From Lachnospiraceae bacterium (GTDB taxonomy: Bacteria > Bacillota > Clostridia > Lachnospirales > Lachnospiraceae): a stretch of 64,000 nt of DNA. Shown piece by piece: positions 26,172 through 34,909 of the stretch; position 1 is the stretch's first letter, and each line of letters opens with the position of its first letter. Position numbers and translations under genes: made by a program. The DNA lies in NCBI GenBank assembly GCA_017460885.1, contig JAFUAB010000043.1, forward strand, positions 90,063 to 154,062, given 5' to 3'. The notes beneath the pieces were generated by a model. The model saw nothing but the letters and a program-made list of their open reading frames with translations, made no database searches and was not told the origin of the DNA.

Positions 26172-28468
26172 ATCTCTCTAAGGGACTGGGCGTTGTCTTA
26201 AGCGATGCCTTTCAATATGCATTGGTCAATGGATATGCCTTAGTCACGCCTGAACTCCTGTTGCTTAAGATGTGCGAGTCGCCTGATTTCGATCGTGCGC
26301 TGCGAGGATGCGGAGGAGACGTGTATGAACTTGCCGAAGACCTGGAGGAATATGGGATTGAGTACTTAAGCGGACCGGGCAGTGGTGAGCCGGAGCTTTC
26401 GACAGGGCTGACCACGCTGTTTTCGATCGCGGGGCAGCAGGCGGCCAGCAGTGGCAGGGGAGAAGTTGACTTTGCCCACGTGGCATATGCCCTGTGGGAG
26501 CTTAAGGACTCCTATGCCGTCTATTATCTGGAGAAGCAGGGGATCGACAGGACAGAGCTGTTGATGCAGCTGGCGGGATCGAGCGGTACGGAATCCGAGG
26601 CGGACGATGACAAATCCGGAGCGGACGAAGACGAAGCCGCAGCCGGTGACGGAAAACGCCGTCATCAGAAAAAAACACGCGCCGGAGGGAAAAATGCGGA
26701 TGATCCTGAGTCCTGGCAATCATATGCGCATTGCCTGAACGACGTGCTGGATGACGTGAATCCGCTGATCGGCAGGGAAGAAGAGTTGGAGAGGACGATA
26801 CAGATCCTTTGCAGGAGGGACAAGAACAATCCGCTGCACATAGGCGAGCCCGGCGTCGGCAAAACCGCCATCACCTTTGGACTGGCACGGAGGATAAACG
26901 AGGGCAAGGTGCCCGAACCGCTGATCGGCAGCCGGATATTCATGCTGGACATGGGCGGAATGCTCGCGGGGACGCAGTATCGCGGAGACTTTGAAAAAAG
27001 GTTCAAGCATGTCCTCGGAGAGATAGAAAAAGAAGAACGTCCGATCATATACATAGACGAGATACACACGCTGACGGGTGCAGGCGCCGTCGGCGAAGGC
27101 GCGCATGACGCGTCCAACATGCTAAAGCCATACCTCAGCGGGGGACACATACGGTTCATAGGTGCGACCACTTTTGAAGAGCATAAGAAACACTTCGAAA
27201 AAAACAAGAGCCTTGCCCGCAGGTTTCAGAACGTTGAGATCCGTGAACCCAGTGAGGAGGACACGGTTCGAATTCTGGAGGGCCTGAGGGAAAGGTACGA
27301 AAGCTTTCACGGAGTGCATTATGAGGACGGCGTGTTTGAATATGCCGTAAGCATGAGCGCAAAGCATATTAACGAGAGGTTTCTGCCGGACAAGGCGATA
27401 GACCTGATCGATGAGGCGGGATCTTATCGCAGGCTGCATCCGATTGAACAGGCTGATCCCGGTGATGCCGTGGGTAAACAGCCCGTCAGCAGGGAAGTGA
27501 TATCCGAAGTCCTGACCGGGATATGCAGGGTGCCGTTGGAAACAGTCGAGTCAGACGAAGTGGCCAACCTGGCCACCCTCGAGGAAAGGCTCGGAGCCAG
27601 GGTATTTGGACAGGATGAGGCATTGACGCAGGTGGTTAACGCGATCAAGTTTTCGCGCGCCGGACTGTCCGAAGAGGACAAGCCGCTGGCCAGCCTGCTT
27701 TTCGTCGGACCCACCGGAGTCGGCAAGACGGAGGTCGCGAAGAGCCTTTCGGAGGAACTGGGTGCCAAGCTGATCAGGTTTGACATGAGCGAATACACGG
27801 AAAAGCACGCCGTGGCCAAGCTCATAGGTTCACCGGCGGGATACGTCGGATACGAGGAAGGCGGACTGCTGACGGAAGAGATACGCAAGAACCCTTCGGC
27901 CGTGCTGCTGCTTGATGAGATAGAAAAGGCACATCCAGAGATATTCGGCGTGCTGCTGCAGGTGATGGACTACGCGACCCTTACCGACAATCAGGGCAGA
28001 AAGGCAGACTTCAGGAACGTCGTGCTGATTATGACCTCCAATGCCGGAGCGAACCGCCTGGGCAAAAAGGGCATAGGCTTCCGGAGCGGTTACGTGGATG
28101 ACAGCGCCCTCATGGAGGAAGTCAAGCGTACGTTCCAGCCTGAGTTCCGTAACCGTCTCAACAAGATCGTGCCTTTTAACGGCATGGATGATGAGATGGC
28201 CGCACGCGTAGTTGACAAAAAGATCCGCGAACTGGGGAATCTGCTGGGTAAGAAGAACATAGAGATTAGCGCTGATGACGAAGCCCGCAGCCTGATCCTG
28301 GAACGCGGCATCAGCAGGGAATTCGGAGCCAGGGAAGTGGACAGGGTCATCAGGAATGATGTCAAGCCGCTTTTTGTGGATGAGATACTGTTTGGCAGGT
28401 TGAAGGACGGCGGCAGGATCGTCCTCTCCGTAAGCGATGGTGAGTTTGCCGTCACGATCAGTCCATAA
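26168..28468 (+). CDS. clpA: ATP-dependent Clp protease ATP-binding subunit ClpA
   Basis: AAA+ unfoldase that feeds ClpP. The N-domain (about 1-138, ClpS docking) is joined to D1 by a hydrophilic, low-complexity linker (about 139-185, rich in Asp, Glu, Lys and Gly). D1 Walker A GEPGVGKT is at 226-233, with Walker B IIYIDEIH. D2 Walker A GPTGVGKT is at 514-521, with VLLLDEIEKAHPE. The ClpP-binding loop IGF is at 636-638, so it should act with ClpP rather than as a solo disaggregase. The middle M-domain coiled coil of ClpB/ClpC is absent, which favours ClpA. ClpP itself is not in the window. Confidence 0.95.
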   Translation: MNLSKGLGVVLSDAFQYALVNGYALVTPELLLLKMCESPDFDRALRGCGGDVYELAEDLEEYGIEYLSGPGSGEPELSTGLTTLFSIAGQQAASSGRGEVDFAHVAYALWELKDSYAVYYLEKQGIDRTELLMQLAGSSGTESEADDDKSGADEDEAAAGDGKRRHQKKTRAGGKNADDPESWQSYAHCLNDVLDDVNPLIGREEELERTIQILCRRDKNNPLHIGEPGVGKTAITFGLARRINEGKVPEPLIGSRIFMLDMGGMLAGTQYRGDFEKRFKHVLGEIEKEERPIIYIDEIHTLTGAGAVGEGAHDASNMLKPYLSGGHIRFIGATTFEEHKKHFEKNKSLARRFQNVEIREPSEEDTVRILEGLRERYESFHGVHYEDGVFEYAVSMSAKHINERFLPDKAIDLIDEAGSYRRLHPIEQADPGDAVGKQPVSREVISEVLTGICRVPLETVESDEVANLATLEERLGARVFGQDEALTQVVNAIKFSRAGLSEEDKPLASLLFVGPTGVGKTEVAKSLSEELGAKLIRFDMSEYTEKHAVAKLIGSPAGYVGYEEGGLLTEEIRKNPSAVLLLDEIEKAHPEIFGVLLQVMDYATLTDNQGRKADFRNVVLIMTSNAGANRLGKKGIGFRSGYVDDSALMEEVKRTFQPEFRNRLNKIVPFNGMDDEMAARVVDKKIRELGNLLGKKNIEISADDEARSLILERGISREFGAREVDRVIRNDVKPLFVDEILFGRLKDGGRIVLSVSDGEFAVTISP

Positions 28469-28472
28469 GCCC

Positions 28473-29126
28473 ATGTCCGTATTTTTGCTTGATAAAAATG
28501 AAATATGGTTTCCCGAGCCGACACTCGCTGACCCTGACGGACTGCTTGCGGTGGGAGGAGACTTGTCGGTTGACCGCCTGATCCTGGCATATACCCATGG
28601 CATTTTTCCATGGTACAACGAGGGCGACGACATCATGTGGTGGTGTCCGCACGAGAGATACGTGATCAGGCCTGCCAACGTACACGTTTCGCATTCCGTG
28701 AAGAAATTCATGAAAAAGCACGAGATTGAGTTCATGCTGAACCGGGACTTCGCCGACACCATTCACAGATGCAGGCTCAAGCGGGAATTCAAGGAAGGCA
28801 CCTGGATCCATGATGCCATGGAGGAGGCGTACGGACGGCTGCATGAAAAGGGATATGCGCTCGCCTTCGAGGCCTCGGTGGACGGGATCATCGCCGGAGG
28901 ATTGTACGGCGTGTGCCTGGGCAGGTGCTTTTTTGGCGAAAGCATGTACTCGGATTCGGAGAACGGATCCAAGCTCGCGCTCATAGCCCTGGCCGGCATG
29001 CTTGAAACCAGGAATTTCATCTTCATCGACTGCCAGTTTCACACCGATCACCTGGAAAGCATGGGCGGTGAGATGATCAGTTACGAGGAATACATGAAAC
29101 TGATGGAGATCGGCCTGGGAACGTGA
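28473..29126 (+). CDS. aat: Leucyl/phenylalanyl-tRNA-protein transferase
   Basis: Aat adds Leu or Phe from charged tRNA to proteins with N-terminal Arg or Lys, making them ClpS substrates. Seen here: IWFPEPTLADPDGLLAVGG near the start, GIFPWYNEGDDIMWWCPHER (about 44-63), and the C-terminal ECQFHTDHL-like DCQFHTDHLESMGG. The start at 28473 gives the usual N-terminus (MSVFLL) and 217 residues, four bases after the clpA stop. A start at 28437 inside clpA would add residues with no family match. Together with clpS and clpA it forms a complete N-degron tagging and delivery unit. Confidence 0.94.
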   Translation: MSVFLLDKNEIWFPEPTLADPDGLLAVGGDLSVDRLILAYTHGIFPWYNEGDDIMWWCPHERYVIRPANVHVSHSVKKFMKKHEIEFMLNRDFADTIHRCRLKREFKEGTWIHDAMEEAYGRLHEKGYALAFEASVDGIIAGGLYGVCLGRCFFGESMYSDSENGSKLALIALAGMLETRNFIFIDCQFHTDHLESMGGEMISYEEYMKLMEIGLGT

Positions 29127-29204
29127 GAAGAAGCCGGCAATGCCATCATGCCATCCCGGGTGCGTTGCCCTTGGTGCTGCCGGAAATGACCTGTCAAATG
29201 TGTA

Positions 29205-29234
29205 TTGTAAAAATGCAATGGACTGTGATATAGT
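29205..29234 (+). promoter_or_regulatory. tRNA-Ala promoter
   Basis: TTGTAA (29205-29210) and TATAGT (29229-29234) have an 18-base spacer. An extended -10 TG precedes TATAGT by one base. The promoter sits about 25-30 bases before the tRNA. Confidence 0.55.
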
Positions 29235-29260
29235 ATATTCGTTTAAGAAACTTATCTCAT

Positions 29261-29333
29261 GGGGCATTAGCGCAGTTGGGAGCGCGCCACACTGGCAGTG
29301 TGGAGGTCACGGGTTCAAGTCCCGTATGCTCCA
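29261..29333 (+). tRNA. tRNA-Ala (anticodon GGC)
   Basis: The cloverleaf folds fully: acceptor GGGGCAT with ATGCTCC, D-arm GCGC/GCGC, anticodon stem CCACA/TGTGG around loop CTGGCAG, and T-arm ACGGG-TTCAAGT-CCCGT. Discriminator A is at 29333 and the 3' CCA is not encoded. The anticodon is at 29294-29296. A T-rich run follows and may terminate the transcript. Confidence 0.97.
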
Positions 29334-29405
29334 TTTTTGTTTTTTTCGGAGCCGACAGGTGCGATACTTTTTTTGGAGATATCGCGGTTTTTACAGGAGG
29401 GGACT

Positions 29406-30233
29406 ATGAAGTATATTGAGGAACCGATCAAGGTCGAAGGAAGTGCCGACTATGCAAAGGTGATCTGGTATCTGCTGGATTATTCAGAGGAGATCGGGAT
29501 CAGTAAGCGGCCCATCGTGATCATATGTCCGGGCGGCGGATACTGCTTTACCTCCGACAGGGAGGCTGAGCTTTTTGCAATGCAGTGGACTGCCTGCGGA
29601 TATCATGCCGCTGTAGTCAGGTATTCGGTTTCGCCTGAGGCTGAATATCCGGTCGCTCTTAATGAACTTGCGACGGTTGTGCGCAGGGCTCATCGGATGG
29701 CCGAAGAGTGGTTGATCGATGAGAAGCTCATTATTCTGGAGGGATCGTCTGCCGGAGGACATCTGGCATGTAATTACGGACAGTCCTGGGATAAACCTCT
29801 TCTTTTTGAACTTACCGGAGCACCTGCCGGAGAATTGAAGCCTGCGGGGCTGATCCTTAATTACCCCGTTATCACTTCGGGTGAATATGCTCATGATGAT
29901 TCTTTCCGAAAGCTTTTGGGTGAACGTTACGACGAGATGAAGGACAGTCTTTCTTTGGAAAATAACGTGGATTCGTCTATGCCGCCCGCCTTTATCTGGA
30001 CAACAAACGAGGACGGACTGGTTCCTGCCGAGAATTCGTTTCTGCTGGCACTCGAGATGCGTAAAAAGGGAATTCCCGTAGAACTCCATATGTATGCAAA
30101 AGGTGATCACGGCCTGGGACTTGCTGACATCCGTACCATGACTCCGGATCATCAGTGTTTGGTTCCTTCCGTGACCACATGGATGAATCTGGCACGTATC
30201 TGGATAGAGACGGTACTGCTGGGCGGCGAATGA
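29406..30233 (+). CDS. Alpha/beta hydrolase, acetyl-esterase-like
   Basis: A cytoplasmic esterase of the acetylxylan-esterase-like group. The oxyanion turn CPGGGY is at 41-46, the nucleophile elbow GSSAGGH at 113-119 has Ser115, and the acid and base lie near TNEDGLVP and KGDHGLGLAD. The start at 29406 has AGGAGG six bases upstream. Longer readings run into the tRNA. The 275-residue form has no signal peptide, so it probably deacetylates imported oligosaccharides. It is transcribed from behind the tRNA and precedes truA by 41 bases. Confidence 0.88.
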   Translation: MKYIEEPIKVEGSADYAKVIWYLLDYSEEIGISKRPIVIICPGGGYCFTSDREAELFAMQWTACGYHAAVVRYSVSPEAEYPVALNELATVVRRAHRMAEEWLIDEKLIILEGSSAGGHLACNYGQSWDKPLLFELTGAPAGELKPAGLILNYPVITSGEYAHDDSFRKLLGERYDEMKDSLSLENNVDSSMPPAFIWTTNEDGLVPAENSFLLALEMRKKGIPVELHMYAKGDHGLGLADIRTMTPDHQCLVPSVTTWMNLARIWIETVLLGGE

Positions 30234-30274
30234 TCTGCCGAGTATGCTGAAGAGACAAATGGTGTCCCTGCAAT

Positions 30275-31015
30275 ATGAAAAATTATAAGTTTATTCTCTG
30301 CTACGACGGTACGAGATACAAAGGCTGGGAACACCAGCCCGGAATTGACAACACGATACAGGGCAAAATGGAATACCATCTGGCACAGATGACCGGCGGG
30401 GAGATCGAGGTTCTGGGAGCCGGACGGACCGATGCCGGAGTACATGCCAAGGGTATGGTGTGTAACGCCCGCTTTGATACAGCTCTTACTCCGGAAGAGA
30501 TTACGGGCTATATGAATGAGCATCTGCCCGAGGATATATGTGTTCTCGAGACCAGGATCGCTTCGGACAGATTTCATGCCAGGTACAATGCGGTTGGCAA
30601 GACATATTGTTACACCTGCTATGTCGGGCTCGGCAAGCCCGTATTTAACAGGAAATATGTTCTGACTCTTGAAAAAAGGCCGGATGTGGAGGCTATGCGC
30701 AAAGCAGCCGGATATCTGGTTGGCAAACATGATTACAGATCCTTCTGCGGCAATAAGCATATGACCAAATCCACGGTCCGCATTGTCGATTCGATAGAGA
30801 TTTCCGAGAGAAACGGTTATATAAATCTGACATACCATGGTACCGGATTTTTGCAGCATATGGTCAGGATTATGACAGGAACACTGCTCGAGGTCGGAGC
30901 CGGAGATAGAGATCCCGAATCAATCCCGGAGCTGATAGAGGCCTGCGACAGATCGCTGGCCGGATTTACGGCACCTGCCAGAGGGCTCTGCCTGATCAGC
31001 GTGGATTATGACTGA
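30275..31015 (+). CDS. truA: tRNA pseudouridine(38-40) synthase
   Basis: Isomerises uridines 38-40 in the anticodon arm. The catalytic Asp53 is within GAGRTDAGVHA (48-58). YDGTRYKGW near the start and the C-terminal GFLQHMVRIMTGTLLEVG motif are classic. The length of 246 residues is normal. It overlaps the following acyltransferase start by eight bases. Confidence 0.95.
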   Translation: MKNYKFILCYDGTRYKGWEHQPGIDNTIQGKMEYHLAQMTGGEIEVLGAGRTDAGVHAKGMVCNARFDTALTPEEITGYMNEHLPEDICVLETRIASDRFHARYNAVGKTYCYTCYVGLGKPVFNRKYVLTLEKRPDVEAMRKAAGYLVGKHDYRSFCGNKHMTKSTVRIVDSIEISERNGYINLTYHGTGFLQHMVRIMTGTLLEVGAGDRDPESIPELIEACDRSLAGFTAPARGLCLISVDYD

Positions 31016-32126
31016 CAAAAACAAGCGTGAATATAATATGGATCTTGAGCGCGTACTTCTGACCGTGTTCGTGATCATTCTGCATTTGAATAATCGCGAT
31101 ATGGGAGGCGCGCTTAATTTGGTTAATACAGGGACCGCGGCCGAGATAATGATCCGATTCTTTGAATCCGCGTCGATCTGTGCGGTAGACGCTTTTTTGA
31201 TGTTGAGCGGGTATTTTGCGGCGGTCAGGCATCCGAAATCCGACTATGCATCGGGCTCGGTCTCCCCAAACGGAAACCGGTCCGATTCAGGTATACCGGT
31301 ACGCAAATCCGTTCTTCTGCTGCTCACATGTTCCTTCTACAGGGTCACAGGCTATATCTGCTACATCATTTTTATTACTCCCGGAGATTTTAACATTCGG
31401 ACATTTATCGGATATATGCTTCCAAACAACTGGTATGTATGCCTTTTTGTGACAGTACTTTTGCTCAGCCCTTTCATCAACCGCCTTCTGTCCGCACTGA
31501 ATGACAGGGAACGCAGCATTCTGACGGGGCTGTCACTGTTCCTTTTCAGTGCGGTGCCCATGTTTGTTACCATGATGGGTGAGATCGAAGGCGTGGATAT
31601 ACGCGGACTGTCAACGGTCACGTGGCAGGGCGACGGTATGGGCTTCAACGCGGCTGTTTTTGTCACCTGTTATATCGTCGGGTATTCGATCAGATGCAGC
31701 AGGGATTACTGGGACCGGTTCGGAGTATCGTTTTATCTGGTCATGTATTTTCTGACTTCCGCTCTTACTGCGGCTGTTAGCAGGTTTACCGAATCGGTCT
31801 GGCATTATTCGGATCTGCTGGTGATAATGGAAGCCGCGATGCTTACGCTTGCCTTTACGCGGGTATCTGTCAGATCGGATCGTATCGGAAAAGTTATCTC
31901 CGCATTGGCAGGCTGTTCTCTGGGGATCTTCCTCTGGCATACGATGCCGGTTATGTTTGCTGGCTTTTGGGTTCGCTTTGGGATAGCAGCGTCTGCGGAA
32001 AAGGGTTTTGCTGCTTTTGCTCTGACATGCACCGGTGCGGCAGCTGCCATGTATGCAGTCAGCGGAGCCTGGGTGCTCGCGTGCAGATATATAATCAGGA
32101 CTGTCACGGGAGCGCTTCACAGATAA
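31008..32126 (+). CDS. Acyltransferase-3 family membrane protein
   Basis: The 372-residue polytopic protein (about ten hydrophobic segments) resembles acyltransferase-3 enzymes that O-acetylate surface sugars. The expected start, MDLERVLLTVFVIILHLN (residue 11 on), and the AVDAFLMLSGYFA region near 62-74 match the family. A hydrophilic Ser/Gly/Asn-rich insertion interrupts the first loop at about 78-100. Its start overlaps the truA stop, though a later internal Met may be used. It lies at the head of a surface-glycan block but has its own downstream promoter break before the radical SAM gene. Confidence 0.8.
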   Translation: MTDKNKREYNMDLERVLLTVFVIILHLNNRDMGGALNLVNTGTAAEIMIRFFESASICAVDAFLMLSGYFAAVRHPKSDYASGSVSPNGNRSDSGIPVRKSVLLLLTCSFYRVTGYICYIIFITPGDFNIRTFIGYMLPNNWYVCLFVTVLLLSPFINRLLSALNDRERSILTGLSLFLFSAVPMFVTMMGEIEGVDIRGLSTVTWQGDGMGFNAAVFVTCYIVGYSIRCSRDYWDRFGVSFYLVMYFLTSALTAAVSRFTESVWHYSDLLVIMEAAMLTLAFTRVSVRSDRIGKVISALAGCSLGIFLWHTMPVMFAGFWVRFGIAASAEKGFAAFALTCTGAAAAMYAVSGAWVLACRYIIRTVTGALHR

Positions 32127-32202
32127 TCCGAATAAGAAGGGACTTACGCGGAAGAGAAATCGATGCATCGGATCAAAGGGCGGTCACGTGGAAACTACCA
32201 AA

Positions 32203-32233
32203 TCTTGTATAAAATAACAAGATATAATATAAT
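32203..32233 (+). promoter_or_regulatory. Promoter of the radical SAM to MBOAT block
   Basis: TTGTAT (32205-32210) and TATAAT (32228-32233) have a 17-base spacer; another TATAAT overlaps at 32223. The inverted repeat TCTTGT/ACAAGA (32203-32208 / 32217-32222) covers the -35 and spacer. Confidence 0.6.
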
Positions 32234-32276
32234 ATATGGATACGTAACGTTTAACTGATTTGAAAGGATAAGTTTA

Positions 32277-33257
32277 ATGCCTATCAGAATTCATAATTTC
32301 ATGGGTAAGCTGGGATGGACGGCTCGCAAGTACTTTCCCAAGCTGTCTTCCGAAAGCTATCTTAAGCTTCAGTTTGTTTCCAGACGCAAGCTTCAGCAGC
32401 AGTACATAGATTATTTCATGAACTCGGAGGAACCGCCGCAGCCCCTGGTGGTCAATATCGAAACCGTCAACAGATGTAACTCCACCTGTGCTTTCTGTAC
32501 CGCAAACATACATGCGGAGAAACGTCCCTATATGAAGATCGAGGATGATATCTATTATTCGATAATCGATCAGCTTGCCGACTGGGGATACAAGGGACAT
32601 CTGACTCTTTACGGCAATAACGAACCGCTGCTCGATACCCGTATATTTGACTTTCATAAATATGCCAGGGAAAAGCTGCCGAATGCGTTTATCTTTATGT
32701 CCACCAACGGCCTGATACTCAATCTGGACAAGCTTCGTAAGGTGCAGCCCTATGTCGATCAGCTGATCATAAACAACTACAGTATGGAAATGAAGCTGCA
32801 TGACAATATTCAGGAGATTTATGACTATGTCAGCACGCATCCGGATGAATTCAAGGATATAGATATCCTGATCCAGATGAGATATCTGCAGGAGGTACTT
32901 ACCAATCGCGCGGGATCGGCTCCGAACAAAAAGGCTACCGAGAAGGTAATAACAGAGACCTGTCTGATGCCTTATACCGATATGTGGATCATGCCTAACG
33001 GCAAAATGGGCATCTGCTGCTGCGATAATTTTGAAGTGACCAATCTGGCTGATCTGCACAATGTCAGCCTCAGGGACGGATGGAATTCCGAACCGTATAA
33101 GAAACTCAGACAGGATATCCGTACCGGCCGTCAGAACTATCCGTTCTGCAAGCATTGCGACTTTATTGATGCGGGACTCAGGATGGATGCGGTCAAGGAC
33201 GAGCTTGCCCATTCGGAAAAGCTTCATGGTGCAAGACAGTCGCTGAGACAGTATTAA
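32277..33257 (+). CDS. Radical SAM/SPASM domain protein
   Basis: An iron-sulfur enzyme that would generate a 5'-deoxyadenosyl radical. The CxxxCxxC cluster site is at Cys67, Cys71 and Cys74 (RCNSTCAFC). The C-terminal SPASM-like auxiliary region includes ETCLMPYTDMWIMPNGKMGICCC and the FCKHC motif. The length is 326 residues, and AAAGGA precedes the ATG. It is followed by a flavoprotein and glycan membrane proteins. No precursor peptide is seen nearby, so it more likely modifies a sugar or lipid than a RiPP. The substrate is unknown. Confidence 0.87.
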   Translation: MPIRIHNFMGKLGWTARKYFPKLSSESYLKLQFVSRRKLQQQYIDYFMNSEEPPQPLVVNIETVNRCNSTCAFCTANIHAEKRPYMKIEDDIYYSIIDQLADWGYKGHLTLYGNNEPLLDTRIFDFHKYAREKLPNAFIFMSTNGLILNLDKLRKVQPYVDQLIINNYSMEMKLHDNIQEIYDYVSTHPDEFKDIDILIQMRYLQEVLTNRAGSAPNKKATEKVITETCLMPYTDMWIMPNGKMGICCCDNFEVTNLADLHNVSLRDGWNSEPYKKLRQDIRTGRQNYPFCKHCDFIDAGLRMDAVKDELAHSEKLHGARQSLRQY

Positions 33258-33328
33258 TGCCCCGGTGTGGGGCGATCGCCGGAGAAGGGATCCGCTGATC
33301 CGCAGGATCCGGTATTTGGAGGTTACAG

Positions 33329-34909
33329 ATGAGTAAGGTATTGATCATAGGTGCCGGCCCGGCCGGACTTACCGCAGCTTATGAATTGCTTAAATCCGGC
33401 AAAGGATATGAGGTTACCGTATTCGAAGAGACCGAGAGCTTCGGAGGCATTTCAAAGACCGTGGAATATCACGGTAACCGGATGGATATGGGCGGTCACA
33501 GGTTTTTCTCCAAGATACCCGAGGTCAATACATGGTGGGATAATATGCTTCCTTTGCAGGGATCTCCTACATGGGACGATATCAAACTGAACCGTAAGAT
33601 GACTTTGACAAAGGGAGGTCCCGATCCCGAAAAGACCGATCGTGTCATGCTCAAGAGGCATCGTGTATCCAGGATCCTTTTCAGCGATAAATTCTATGAT
33701 TATCCGATCTCACTCAAGCCCGAGACGATAAAGAACTTCGGATTTCTTATGACTATGAAGGTCGGATTCTCATATCTGGCTTCCGTTTTTCACAAGAGAC
33801 CCGAGGATAATCTCGAAAACCTTTATATCAATTCCTTTGGTAAAAAGCTTTACTCAATGTTTTTTGAGTATTATACGGAGAACCTCTGGGGAAGACATCC
33901 CAGCGAGATAGATGCTTCATGGGGGAAGCAGAGGACCAAGGGACTGTCGATATTCGGAATTATCGCGGATTATTTCGGTAAGCTTTTTAAGGTAAAGAAC
34001 CGTAAGGTCAATACATCTCTTATCGAGGAGTTCAAGTATCCAAAGCTCGGTCCCGGACAGCTGTGGGATGTGACGGCGGATGAGGTCAGAAAACTGGGCG
34101 GTACCATACTGACCGGAGCCCGGGTCATCCGGGTACACAAGGATGAGAACGAGCACATGACCGGCCTGACATATATATCCGAAGGCGTGGAAAAGGCTGT
34201 TGACGGAGATATTATAATCTCGTCGATGCCGCTGAAGGATCTGGTGTGCGGTATGAACAATGTTCCCAAGGAGAAGCTTGAGATAGCCGCAGGACTTCCT
34301 TACAGGGACTATATGACGCTTGGCGTTCTGATCCCCTCGGAGGCTCTTAAGCTGGTCAATAAGACCGATATACCCACTATTTCCAATATTGTGCCCGACT
34401 GCTGGATATATGTGCAGGAGCGCAAGGTCAAGATGGGACGTTTCCAGATCTACAATAACTGGTCACCCTATATGATCAAAGATGTCGAGCATACCGTATG
34501 GATGGGACTTGAATACTTCGTACAGGAAGGCGATGAATACTGGACCATGGAGGATTCCGGATTCTCCGACTTTGCTGTAAAAGAAATGGTTACTCTTGGA
34601 CTTATCGACAGTCCGGATGTGGTCATCGATACGCACGTGGAACGTGTCACGAAGGCATATCCGGCTTACTTTGATACCTATGACCGCATCGATGAGCTTG
34701 TAGACTATCTCAAAGGCATCGATAATCTGTACTGTGTGGGACGTAATGGCCAGCATCGCTATAACAATATCGATCACAGTATGTGCACTTCCTTTGAGAC
34801 TGTCAGGAATATACTCTCCGGCGTGACAACCAAGGACAATATATGGAGTGTCAACACCGAGGAAGAATATCATGAAGAGAATTCAGAAAACTCTGAAGAA
34901 TTGGATTGA
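33329..34909 (+). CDS. FAD/NAD(P)-dependent oxidoreductase, UDP-galactopyranose mutase-like group
   Basis: The 526-residue flavoprotein has a Rossmann motif [16 protein letters not shown] (5-20) and the GGHRFFSK motif near 52-59 found in UDP-galactopyranose mutase and protoporphyrinogen oxidase relatives. The C-terminal FAD contact [18 protein letters not shown] is present near 470-487. GGAGG precedes the start. Relatives often sit in exopolysaccharide or glycosyl clusters. Either a sugar ring contraction or another redox step is possible. Its stop overlaps the next gene start. Confidence 0.85.
   Translation: MSKVLIIGAGPAGLTAAYELLKSGKGYEVTVFEETESFGGISKTVEYHGNRMDMGGHRFFSKIPEVNTWWDNMLPLQGSPTWDDIKLNRKMTLTKGGPDPEKTDRVMLKRHRVSRILFSDKFYDYPISLKPETIKNFGFLMTMKVGFSYLASVFHKRPEDNLENLYINSFGKKLYSMFFEYYTENLWGRHPSEIDASWGKQRTKGLSIFGIIADYFGKLFKVKNRKVNTSLIEEFKYPKLGPGQLWDVTADEVRKLGGTILTGARVIRVHKDENEHMTGLTYISEGVEKAVDGDIIISSMPLKDLVCGMNNVPKEKLEIAAGLPYRDYMTLGVLIPSEALKLVNKTDIPTISNIVPDCWIYVQERKVKMGRFQIYNNWSPYMIKDVEHTVWMGLEYFVQEGDEYWTMEDSGFSDFAVKEMVTLGLIDSPDVVIDTHVERVTKAYPAYFDTYDRIDELVDYLKGIDNLYCVGRNGQHRYNNIDHSMCTSFETVRNILSGVTTKDNIWSVNTEEEYHEENSENSEELD

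Noticed and set aside
26168-28468. ClpC or ClpB instead of ClpA
   Set aside because: The middle coiled-coil domain is absent, ClpS is adjacent and the IGF loop is present, so ClpA fits best.
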